The position numbers and the translations under genes were made by a program. Under the pieces are notes generated by a model. That model was not told the origin of the DNA, did no database searches, and saw only the letters and a list, made by a program, of their open reading frames with translations. Shown one piece after another: positions 51,085 to 58,108 of a stretch of 64,000 nucleotides of DNA; within the stretch, counting starts at the first letter, position 1, and the number at the start of each line of letters is the position of its first letter. This DNA is from Halorarius litoreus (GTDB lineage Archaea > Halobacteriota > Halobacteria > Halobacteriales > Haloarculaceae), in contig NZ_CP101454.1 of NCBI RefSeq assembly GCF_024362405.1, positions 1 to 64,000 of the forward strand, given 5' to 3'.

Positions 51085-51260
51085 AAGCATCCGCGAGGCG
51101 CGAAGCGCCGAGCGGTTCATCGCTGGCGAACGGAGTGAGCCAGCGAGACCAAGGGCCGACTAGCGCGGTCGAAGGCCGCGGCAGGAGGCCCGCCGTGTCT
51201 TTTTCCGCAAGTTTTTGCCGCGAGGCGCGGCGAAGCTGCGCCGAGCGTGCAAAAAGTGCG
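51085..51260. repeat. Hairpin-rich convergent spacer with conserved loop
   Basis: Stem CGCTGGC/GCCAGCG (51121-51127 and 51139-51145) encloses the loop GAACGGAGTGA, identical to the loop of the hairpin at 12002-12028 whose stem is different. A GGCGC/GCGCC stem (51097-51109) and a CTTTTTCCGCAAGTTTTTGCC stretch follow. The minus-strand gene ends TAACGCACTTTTT. Both features resemble the 11.9-12.1 kb spacer. Confidence 0.6.
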
Positions 51261-52205
51261 TTACATGTAGCCGAGGTCGCGCAACTGGGCCATCAGCCCC
51301 TCCTTGTCCTGTGCGCGGCCCTCGCGTTCGCTGCCCTCGCCGACGCGGAGCCACGCGGGCCGGTCAGCGGCAGTGCCGGAGCCCTCGCGGGTCCCGAGCG
51401 AGCGGTAGCCCTCGAAGTACTTCGGGGAGACCGGCAGGTCCGTGGGCTCGAATCCCGCGAGGTCGTCGACGGACTCGGGGACGTGGCCCGCGGGGTAGCC
51501 GTCGACGCTGTCGGGGACGATGTAGTGCCAGAAGCCGTCCCAGACCGCGCGTTCGTCGAACTGGAGGATTGGGTGAACGCGGTCGTGCGGCGGGTACTTC
51601 GCGGCGTCGTGTCGCGGCGAGAAGAACGTCTCCGTCGCGCGGGCCGCCTGCTCATCCCAGCGGACGCCGGAGAACAGCGCGTCGTACCCCTCTTTCTCGA
51701 CGAGGTCGTTCATCGCGACCGTCTTCAGCAGGTGGTTGCCGGCCATCGAGTCCGCGTCGAGGACGAACTCGTCGCCCTCGTAGTCGAGGCGCGCGAGCTC
51801 GCGGCGCACGGACTCGGGGAGGTCGGCGACGGGCATCGACTCGCCCGGCTGCATCCCGAGCCCGGCGATGGCCTCGTTTCGCGCCATGATCAGGTCGAGG
51901 TCCCACTCGTCGGCCCACCGCTCGACGAACGCGATGGTCTCGTCGAAGTGCTGGAAGTGGTCGATGAACACGACGGGTGGCACTGCTCGACCGTCCTCGG
52001 CACAGACCTGCTGGACGACGTAGAGCACGAGCGTCGAGTCCTTGCCACCGGTCCACAGCACGGCGGGATTCTGGTACGTATCGAGCGCCTCACGGGTGAC
52101 GGCGACGGCCTGTTCGAACTTCTCACCGAGCGTCGGGTAGTCGCTGGCTGCCCCGCCACGACCAGCGTCGTAGTCGAGCGAGACGTACTCTGGGAAGGTA
52201 CTCAT
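51261..52205 (-). CDS. PAPS-reductase-family PP-loop protein, tandem copy 2
   Basis: The 314-residue protein has the PP-loop WTGGKDSTLVL (residues 51-61), FIDHFQHFD, and a GVRWDEQAARATETFFSPRHD segment that aligns with the GARRDEE-x-R-A region of CysD ATP sulfurylase. The usual catalytic C-terminal cysteine motif of PAPS and APS reductases is absent; I see only one cysteine (in QQVCAED). An adenylating role is therefore more likely than reduction. The C-terminus GRAQDKEG/RDLGYM matches tandem copy 1. The gene lies downstream of copy 1 on the same strand, 151 bases away. Confidence 0.8.
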   Translation of the reverse strand: MSTFPEYVSLDYDAGRGGAASDYPTLGEKFEQAVAVTREALDTYQNPAVLWTGGKDSTLVLYVVQQVCAEDGRAVPPVVFIDHFQHFDETIAFVERWADEWDLDLIMARNEAIAGLGMQPGESMPVADLPESVRRELARLDYEGDEFVLDADSMAGNHLLKTVAMNDLVEKEGYDALFSGVRWDEQAARATETFFSPRHDAAKYPPHDRVHPILQFDERAVWDGFWHYIVPDSVDGYPAGHVPESVDDLAGFEPTDLPVSPKYFEGYRSLGTREGSGTAADRPAWLRVGEGSEREGRAQDKEGLMAQLRDLGYM

Positions 52206-52356
52206 CGCCGTCTGGACGACGTTCGAGGTTATTGGTATTCCGAGACTACGGGTAGCACTGAACAGCGAAACGGGACCGTTGCATCCCTCGAGAACGAAGC
52301 GAGCGACGGTTCACCGAGCGCGGCGAAGCCGCGCGATGGAAGTGCAAAAAGGTGCG
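52206..52356 (-). terminator. Spacer with terminator-like elements after PAPS-like copy 1
   Basis: On the minus strand the copy-1 stop is followed by CGCACCTTTTTGCAC, a T-run terminator, and then a hairpin CGCGCGGC/CCGCGC. The same stop-plus-T-run pattern ends copy 2 and the ferredoxin-oxidoreductase beta gene. Copy 2 probably has its own promoter in the AT-richer half (52225-52260). Confidence 0.5.
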
Positions 52357-53328
52357 TTACATGTAGCCCAGGTCGCGGAGGCGCTCCATGAGGTCCTCCT
52401 TGTCCTGGGCACGGCCGGCGCGTTCGGTGGTGTTCTCCATGTCCTGCAGCCACGCGGGCTCCTCGGCGCTCTTGTCGGTCGAGATCTCCGAGCCGAGCGA
52501 GCGGAAGCCGGCGAAGTACTTCGGCGAGACCGGGATGTCCTCGTGGTCGAGGCCGTTCGGCAGGTCGTCGTAGCCCTGCGGGACGTAGCCGTCGTCCGGG
52601 TACTCGTCGACCGTCTCCGGAACGACGAAGTACCAGAACGCGTCCCAGACGTCGGCCTCCTTGAACTGGAGGATGGGCTGGATGCGGTCGTGCGGCGGGT
52701 AGATGTCCGGGTCGTGCCGCGGCGAGAAGAACGTCTCGTCGGCGCGGGCCTCCTGCTCGTCCCAGCGGATGCCCGAGATGATGCCGTCGATGTTCTCGGC
52801 TTCGAGCGTGTCGTTGAGCGCCACCGTCTTCAGCAGGTGGTTGCCGACGTACGTGTCGAGCAGGAACGGGAACGTGTCCTCCTCGTACTCGAGGATGTTG
52901 CGGATGTGGTGCTGGTTGTGCTCCGAGAGCGCGTCGACCGGGATGTCGTCACCGGGCTCCAGGCCGTTCTCGTCGACGTACTCGCCGACGTCCGTGTTGC
53001 GCGCCCAGACGACTTCGAGGTCCCACTCGTCGGCCCAGCGGCGGACGAACTCCATCAGCTCGTCGAAGTGCTGGTAGTGGTCGATGAACACCGTCGTCGG
53101 CAGCTCGAGGTCGTCGTACTGCTCGACGACCTCCTTCACGAAGTAGAGCGTGAGCGTCGAGTCCTTCCCGCCGGTCCACATCACGGCCGGGTTCTCGTAC
53201 TCGCGCAGGCCGGTCTCGACGACCTCCAGCGCCTTCTCGAGTTTGTCTTCGATGCTCGGATAGTCGTCCGGCGTCTCGCCGTCACCGTCGCTGTAGTCGA
53301 CGTCGAGGTAGTCGGGGAACTGACTCAT
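52357..53328 (-). CDS. PAPS-reductase-family PP-loop protein, tandem copy 1
   Basis: The 323-residue protein closely resembles tandem copy 2: PP-loop WTGGKDSTLTL, FIDHYQHFD, GIRWDEQEARADETFFSPRHD and the same GYM end. It contains no cysteine at all, so it cannot use the cysteine chemistry of true PAPS reductases. The NHLLKTVALND stretch is shared. An insert (residues 112-150) with HNQHHIRN is unlike copy 2. It is downstream of a conserved unknown gene (53472-54110). A role in activating sulfate or another anion is inference from the fold only. Confidence 0.82.
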   Translation of the reverse strand: MSQFPDYLDVDYSDGDGETPDDYPSIEDKLEKALEVVETGLREYENPAVMWTGGKDSTLTLYFVKEVVEQYDDLELPTTVFIDHYQHFDELMEFVRRWADEWDLEVVWARNTDVGEYVDENGLEPGDDIPVDALSEHNQHHIRNILEYEEDTFPFLLDTYVGNHLLKTVALNDTLEAENIDGIISGIRWDEQEARADETFFSPRHDPDIYPPHDRIQPILQFKEADVWDAFWYFVVPETVDEYPDDGYVPQGYDDLPNGLDHEDIPVSPKYFAGFRSLGSEISTDKSAEEPAWLQDMENTTERAGRAQDKEDLMERLRDLGYM

Positions 53329-53333
53329 CGGTC

Positions 53334-53352
53334 GTAATAATATCTAATTACC
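53334..53352 (-). promoter_or_regulatory. AT-rich promoter region of PAPS-like copy 1
   Basis: On the minus strand GGTAATTAGATATTATTACG lies 6-25 bases before the ATG at 53328. It is one of the most AT-rich stretches in the region. A TATA box within it would give a leaderless transcript. Confidence 0.4.
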
Positions 53353-53471
53353 AGGTTCAAATTCCTTTTGGCTCTTCGTCGGTTTCGTGTGATGGTTTCA
53401 CAGGGGATCGCGCGAGCGCGCGCCCGCGAAACAGCGGGGGCTCGGGACGGGAAAAACGGAGAGAACGGCGT

Positions 53472-54110
53472 TCAGTTGATGAACTTGTTGTCGCGCCACT
53501 TGACCGAGTTCTCGGCCTCGCGCTCGGTCGGGTCCTCGATGATCTCGATGGTCGCGGCTCGGTCCTCGCCGTCGACGATTCGGTGGGCCTCGAGTTCGTC
53601 GTCGACCGCGGCGATGGCGGTGAGTTCTCCCTTCTCGGCGAAGCGCGCGAGGTCACACAGCACCTCGAACATCGGATACTGGAGCGCGGTGTTCTGGAGG
53701 ACGGTCTCGCGGTCGCCCTTGAAGCAGGCGTACTCGCGGAGCTTGGAGTTGATCTTCGGCTCCTCCTCCTGCGCCTGGCCGAGGCTTCCCCAGGAGGGGC
53801 CGTCGCCGCTGCCGCCGGCGCTGCTGGCACCGAAGCCGCCGCCCTCCTGTTCGGGCATCTCCTCGACCCACTCTCCGTTCTCGTCCTCGTACACGCGGTT
53901 CTCCGTGACGGAGGCTTTGAGCTGTGCCGTGGGAGTGTACTTCGAGATGTTGTCCTCGGCCGCAACGGCGCTGATGATCAGCGTGTTGTTGCGGCGTGTG
54001 ATCTCGATGTCCTCGATCTCCACGGGCAGTTCGACCTCGTCGAAGAATTCGTGTACGTCGTCAAGTGGCAGTTCAAGCGTCGAATGGAGTCTGAATACAC
54101 GACTGGTCAT
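53472..54110 (-). CDS. Conserved hypothetical protein upstream of PAPS-like pair
   Basis: The 212-residue protein starts MTSRVFRLHS and ends KWRDNKFIN. The first 80 residues are beta-strand/helix (STLELPLDDVHEFFDEV, NTLIISAVAAED), the centre is a glycine/serine-rich acidic linker, and the last 95 residues form a second domain with YACFKGDRETVLQNTAL and VLCDLARFAEKGEL. Two cysteines sit in that second domain. I recognise neither. Its position ahead of two PP-loop genes suggests a shared pathway, which is contextual inference. A TATA-like CTATAAGTG about 78 bases upstream may be its promoter. The ATG at 54110 opens the first domain; an upstream ATG would add 24 residues. Confidence 0.72.
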   Translation of the reverse strand: MTSRVFRLHSTLELPLDDVHEFFDEVELPVEIEDIEITRRNNTLIISAVAAEDNISKYTPTAQLKASVTENRVYEDENGEWVEEMPEQEGGGFGASSAGGSGDGPSWGSLGQAQEEEPKINSKLREYACFKGDRETVLQNTALQYPMFEVLCDLARFAEKGELTAIAAVDDELEAHRIVDGEDRAATIEIIEDPTEREAENSVKWRDNKFIN

Positions 54111-54180
54111 GGTATTCCCTGTCCCGAGTTGGGGCAACCTGCCCCTGACCGCTGCATGGTCGAGTGTTCCTAAGGGTTTC

Positions 54181-54193
54181 ACACTTATAGTGT
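54181..54193. promoter_or_regulatory. Dyad around a TATA-like element
   Basis: ACACTTATAGTGT has 5-base inverted arms (ACACT/AGTGT) around TAT. On the minus strand it gives ACACTATAAGTGT, a TATA box about 78 bases before the ATG at 54110. A dyad covering a TATA box suggests repressor access to the promoter. Confidence 0.35.
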
Positions 54194-54244
54194 CTGCCCT
54201 TCCTCGCGTGGCGTGTTAACATCAAACACGGAGACGTGGCCGCC

Positions 54245-54586
54245 TCACGCCGAGAGCGTCGCACCGAGGTCGCCTTCCTCCTCCAGTTGCCCGAGGACGT
54301 CACTCCCGCCGACGAACTCGCCGTCGACGAACGTCTGCGGGATGGTCTCCCAGCCGCTGTGCTCGTTCAGGGCGACACGGAACTCGTCGAGCGACTGGAG
54401 CACGTCGACCGTCTCGAACTCCTCGCGGTGGCTCCCGATGAGCTTTAGCGCCTTGTCCGAGTAGCCGCACTGCGGCATCATCGGCGTCCCCTTCATGAAC
54501 AGCACCACGTCGTTGCTCTCGATGGCCTCGCGAACGATCTCGTCGACTTCCTCCTGCGGGAGGCTCTGGTTCGGGTCGAACGTCAT
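54245..54586 (-). CDS. Monothiol glutaredoxin (Grx4 family)
   Basis: The 113-residue protein has the monothiol CGYS motif (Cys40) in GTPMMPQCGYSDKA, then TIPQTFVDGEF and VGGSDVLGQLE, the glutathione-binding signature. Grx4 proteins carry or insert [2Fe-2S] clusters. Haloarchaea use gamma-glutamylcysteine rather than glutathione, so a thiol substitute is expected, which is general knowledge. It is divergent from a thioredoxin-reductase-like gene with a 114-base spacer. Confidence 0.9.
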   Translation of the reverse strand: MTFDPNQSLPQEEVDEIVREAIESNDVVLFMKGTPMMPQCGYSDKALKLIGSHREEFETVDVLQSLDEFRVALNEHSGWETIPQTFVDGEFVGGSDVLGQLEEEGDLGATLSA

Positions 54587-54700
54587 GACCGTCTCTCGGG
54601 CCCCAGTCCGGAAGGGCGTTTCGCCACCGCGGGAGGAGGTACCCGCGGTTACCTACCGCTCACGTTGGAGTTATGGGCGTCACGCCGCAACGGAGGGGTG

Positions 54701-55747
54701 ATGACAGACATCGAGGAGTACGGGGTCACGGTCGTCGGTGGCGGGCCGGCCGGACTGACCACGGCACTCTACACGACGCGACTCGGGCAGGACACCGCGA
54801 TGATAAACCGGGGCGGCGGCCGAGCGGCGATGATGCTCGACACGCACAACGTCATCGGCGTCACCGAGGAGACGTCGGGCAACGAGTTCCTCGCGACCGC
54901 CCAGCAGCAGATTCAGGACTACGGTGCCGACTACTACCGCGACACGGTCACCGCAGTCGAGCCGACCGACGATGGCCGCTACCGCATCGAGGCCGGCAAC
55001 GTGACGGTCGTGAGCGACCGGGTCGTCTTTGCTACCGGCTTCTCCGACGTGCGGCCCGACCCGCCACTCCCACGAACGGGCCGCGGCCTCCACTACTGTC
55101 TCCACTGTGATGCGTACATGTTCGTCGACGAGTCGGTGTACGTGATGGGTACCAGCAATTCCGCGGCGTACGTCGCGATGATCATGCTCAACTTCACCGA
55201 CGAGGTCGACCTCCTCACCCGCGGCGAGGAGCCGGAGTGGTCCGAGGAGACCGGCAAGCTGCTGGACGCGCACCCCGTCGACGTGGTTCACGAGGAGATC
55301 GAATCGATGGAGAAGGACGAAGACGGCTGGCTCGAAGCGTTCGTCTTCGAGGACGGCACCCGACGCGAGTACAGAGGCGGGTTCCCGATGTACGGCTCGG
55401 AGTACAACACGGCGCTCGCCGAGTCGCTCGGCGTCGAGGTGAACGACGACGGCACCATCGCGGTCGACGACCACGGCCGCACGAACGTCGACGGCGTCTA
55501 CGCCGTGGGCGACGTGACGCCCGGCCACAACCAGATCCCCATCGCGATGGGCGAGGGCGCGAACTGCGGCATCGGCATCTACATGGACGCCCGCACGTTC
55601 CCGATGAGTCTCGACGACATCGAGGCCCACGGCGGATCGGTCCCCGAGGACGCCGCCCCGGCGATGTCCGAGCGACTCCGCGAGCGCGCGAAGGCGCACG
55701 CTGGCGGCCCGCCCGCAGACGAGACCGCGGCGGCGGACGACGACTGA
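54701..55747 (+). CDS. Thioredoxin-reductase-like FAD/NAD(P) oxidoreductase
   Basis: The 348-residue flavoprotein has an FAD Rossmann motif VVGGGPAGLTTALYT (residues 11-25), redox-active CLHC (Cys133 and Cys136), an incomplete NAD(P) motif (MGTSNSAAY) where a G-x-G-x-x-A is weak, and the second FAD motif VYAVGDVTPGHNQIPIAMGEG. Thioredoxin reductases use the CxxC to reduce thioredoxin; the weak NAD(P) motif suggests an alternative electron donor. The alanine-rich C-terminal tail (DETAAADDD) is acidic. The ATG at 54701 was chosen over an upstream one that adds a basic stretch. Confidence 0.85.
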   Translation: MTDIEEYGVTVVGGGPAGLTTALYTTRLGQDTAMINRGGGRAAMMLDTHNVIGVTEETSGNEFLATAQQQIQDYGADYYRDTVTAVEPTDDGRYRIEAGNVTVVSDRVVFATGFSDVRPDPPLPRTGRGLHYCLHCDAYMFVDESVYVMGTSNSAAYVAMIMLNFTDEVDLLTRGEEPEWSEETGKLLDAHPVDVVHEEIESMEKDEDGWLEAFVFEDGTRREYRGGFPMYGSEYNTALAESLGVEVNDDGTIAVDDHGRTNVDGVYAVGDVTPGHNQIPIAMGEGANCGIGIYMDARTFPMSLDDIEAHGGSVPEDAAPAMSERLRERAKAHAGGPPADETAAADDD

Positions 55748-55894
55748 TCGCCACAGGCATCCACCGTCGGCAGCGTCGTGTCCCGAGCGCCAGGCTGGTA
55801 CTATTCAAACCCCCTTCGGACGCTTCTCACCCCGTGAGAGAGTGACTCCCAGCTTATGCTCGTTCCCGACTATCTACCACATAGGTGAAGATAC

Positions 55895-56089
55895 GTGTCA
55901 GTTACTCATCGCACCGGCAGCACCCCGTGGCGGACGGCCGAGGAGTTCGCCACGGCCCTCTCGTGGGCGTACGACGACGAGTTCGCGCCGACGACGGTGA
56001 CGCTCTTCTCCGAGCGTGACGACGAGATAACGACCCACTGGATCACCATCGACATCGCCCACGCCGTCTCGCTCGCCGACATGGCGTGA
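55895..56089 (+). CDS. Small hypothetical protein (64 aa, GTG start)
   Basis: The protein has the form of a short beta-rich domain ending HWITIDIAHAVSLADMA, similar to a family of haloarchaeal proteins with a T-x-W-I-x(6-8)-V-x-L pattern (possibly DUF7511, unverified). It starts at GTG because no ATG is suitably placed. It is soluble and acidic, with one aromatic-rich stretch (ALSWAYDDEF). It precedes the amidase gene by 75 bases on the same strand. Confidence 0.55.
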   Translation: MSVTHRTGSTPWRTAEEFATALSWAYDDEFAPTTVTLFSERDDEITTHWITIDIAHAVSLADMA

Positions 56090-56164
56090 CCACTGCGAAA
56101 ATCCGCGGGTGTATCCTGTAATCATCGGCCGAACTTCTATGCGACTCCCACCCACAGGCGGGGT

Positions 56165-57607
56165 ATGGACCACTACCGGAGCGCCGTCGAAACGGCAGAT
56201 GCCGTCAAGGCCGGCGAGCTGTCGCCGGTCGACCTCGTCGACGCCTTCCTCGACCGCATCGCGGCGCGCAACGAGCTGTCGAACGCCTACATCACCGTCA
56301 TCGCCGACGAGGCCCGCGAGATGGCCCGCGAAGCCGAGCGCGCAGTCGAAGCGGGCGAAGACCTCGGCCCGCTCCACGGCGTCCCGCTCGCGCTGAAGGA
56401 CCTCTACGCGCACAAGGCGGGCGTGAAGACGACGTACGGCGCGAAGCCCTTTGCGGACAACGTCGCCGACCACGATGCCGTCATCACGGAGCGGCTGGAA
56501 GCCGCCGGCGCCATCCCACTCGGAAAGACGAACACGCCGGAGTTCGGCCACAAGCCGCGGACCGACAACGAACTCGTCGGCCCTACGGGAACCCCGTTCG
56601 CCCGCGACCGCATCGCCGGCGGTTCGTCTGGGGGTTCGGCCGCCGCCCTCGCGGACGGACTGACGACCATCGCGACGGGCTCGGACGTCAGGGGGTCGCT
56701 CCGGGTGCCCGCGTCCTGTTGTCACGTCGTCTCGGTGAAGCCGACGTTCGGCCTGATCCCCGCCGAACGCCGCCCGGACAGCTTCTCGGGGCACACCCCG
56801 ACCGGCGTCGTCGGCCCGATGGCCCGCTCGGTCGCAGACCTCGCGGTGATGCTAGACGTGCTCGTCGGCCCGGACGACCGCGACCCGTTCTCCGTGCCGC
56901 ATCCGGGCGACGACTACGCCGCGGCGCTCGACACCCCCGCCGAAGAACTGTCGGTAGCGTACTCGCCCGACCTCGACATGTTCACCGTCGAGGAGTCGGT
57001 CCGCGATGCGGTGGGTGACGCCGTCGATGCGCTCGCCGACGCCGGGACAGAGGTGGAAGACGTGACCGTCGGTGGGCCGGGGAAGATGGACCTCCAGTAC
57101 GCGTTCTCGGTGCAGGCCACGGCGAAGTTCGCGACGCTCGCGCGCGAAATCGAAGAGATACACGGCGTCGACCTGATGGCTGACGACTGTGAGGTCTCGT
57201 CGTCGCTGCAGGCGACGGTCGCGATGGGCCGCGGCCACGAGGCCATCGAGCACAACGTCCAGAACGTCACGCGGACGGCGATGTACGACGCCATCGAAGA
57301 CGCCCTCGACGGCCACGACGCACTCGTCTGCCCCACGATGGCGCTCCCGCCGTTCCCGCTCGACGCGCACGACCCGACCGAAATCGCCGGGCAGCCTGCG
57401 AACGGCACGCTCACCGACTGGTCGCTCCCGTGGGTGTTCAACGTCACCGGCCACCCCGTCGTCTGTGTGCCCGCGGGCCTGACCGACGACGGCCTCCCGG
57501 TGGGGATGCAACTCGTCGGGAAGCGCTACTCGGAGTCGACGTTGCTCGCGGTCGCGGCGGCGTTCGAACGGGCGAACCCGTGGGCCGAGACGTATCCCGG
57601 GAAGTAA
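56165..57607 (+). CDS. Amidase-signature (AS) family enzyme
   Basis: The 480-residue protein has the Ser-cisSer-Lys triad: Lys78 in ALKDLY, the cis-Ser of GGSSGGSAA (154 or 155) and nucleophile Ser178 in GSDVRGSLR. Normally the nucleophile loop reads D-x-G-G-S; here the first glycine is replaced by Arg176. The enzyme hydrolyses amides. It resembles GatA in length but lacks neighbouring GatB/GatC genes, so it is better regarded as a general amidase. The ATG follows a purine-rich stretch. The preceding small gene may be cotranscribed. Confidence 0.88.
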   Translation: MDHYRSAVETADAVKAGELSPVDLVDAFLDRIAARNELSNAYITVIADEAREMAREAERAVEAGEDLGPLHGVPLALKDLYAHKAGVKTTYGAKPFADNVADHDAVITERLEAAGAIPLGKTNTPEFGHKPRTDNELVGPTGTPFARDRIAGGSSGGSAAALADGLTTIATGSDVRGSLRVPASCCHVVSVKPTFGLIPAERRPDSFSGHTPTGVVGPMARSVADLAVMLDVLVGPDDRDPFSVPHPGDDYAAALDTPAEELSVAYSPDLDMFTVEESVRDAVGDAVDALADAGTEVEDVTVGGPGKMDLQYAFSVQATAKFATLAREIEEIHGVDLMADDCEVSSSLQATVAMGRGHEAIEHNVQNVTRTAMYDAIEDALDGHDALVCPTMALPPFPLDAHDPTEIAGQPANGTLTDWSLPWVFNVTGHPVVCVPAGLTDDGLPVGMQLVGKRYSESTLLAVAAAFERANPWAETYPGK

Positions 57608-57660
57608 TCAGGCTACGGCAGGTGGGTCAGCCGTCGCCGATTGTAATTGCCGCAGCCGTA

Positions 57661-57999
57661 TCAATCGTCGTCTGCGAACGCCGCCCCCGCGTCCTCGTCG
57701 CCCAGGTTCTCGATGCTCGGCGGGTACTTCCCGCGGTCGAGTTTGAGATCCGAGGCGGGGCGCGCCATGCACGTCAGCGCGTACCGTTCCGCCTCCTCCT
57801 CGGTGAGACCGCGCTTCACGGCGACCGTCTGTTCGACCTCACCCTCCACGATCTCGGCCGAACAGGCCAGACACATCCCGACGCGACAGGAGTACTCCTG
57901 TGCGATACCCTCCTCGATACAGCGCGAGAGGATGGTCTGTTTGTCGGAGACGGTGATGGTCTCGCCCGTCCCGACGAACTCGACGGTGTAGTCGGTCAT
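57661..57999 (-). CDS. Plant-type [2Fe-2S] ferredoxin
   Basis: The 112-residue ferredoxin has the four cluster cysteines Cys38, Cys43, Cys46 (in YSCRVGMCLACS) and Cys77 (in LTCMAR). The C-terminus has an acidic extension (GDEDAGAAFADDD), a haloarchaeal trait. It carries electrons to reductases. It is divergent from the second geranylgeranyl reductase gene (58109), separated by 109 bases, so it may be the electron donor for that enzyme; this is inferred from position. The ATG at 57999 begins MTDYTVEFVG. Confidence 0.92.
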   Translation of the reverse strand: MTDYTVEFVGTGETITVSDKQTILSRCIEEGIAQEYSCRVGMCLACSAEIVEGEVEQTVAVKRGLTEEEAERYALTCMARPASDLKLDRGKYPPSIENLGDEDAGAAFADDD

Positions 58000-58062
58000 A
58001 CCTGCGAATGGCCCACCCGCGTCAAAACTCTTTTCGGACGGACCTGACCTCGAGTTGAGGAC

Positions 58063-58084
58063 GGATTCGGAATAAAGAGTTTTA
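58063..58084 (+). promoter_or_regulatory. Promoter region of geranylgeranyl reductase paralogue 2
   Basis: GGATTCGGAATAAAGAGTTTTAG includes a TATA-like TAAAGAGTTTTA about 30-40 bases before the ATG at 58109. It lies in the divergent spacer shared with the ferredoxin gene. Confidence 0.4.
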
Positions 58085-58108
58085 GCCGTCCGGTTGCACC
58101 GGTTTTCC

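Noticed and set aside
51261..53328. Calling the tandem pair true PAPS reductases
   Set aside because: The catalytic cysteine motif is absent. Only the PP-loop fold is supported.
56165..57607. Naming the amidase GatA of the tRNA amidotransferase
   Set aside because: Length and triad agree, but no gatB or gatC is beside it and the nucleophile loop is altered, so a specific name is not supported.
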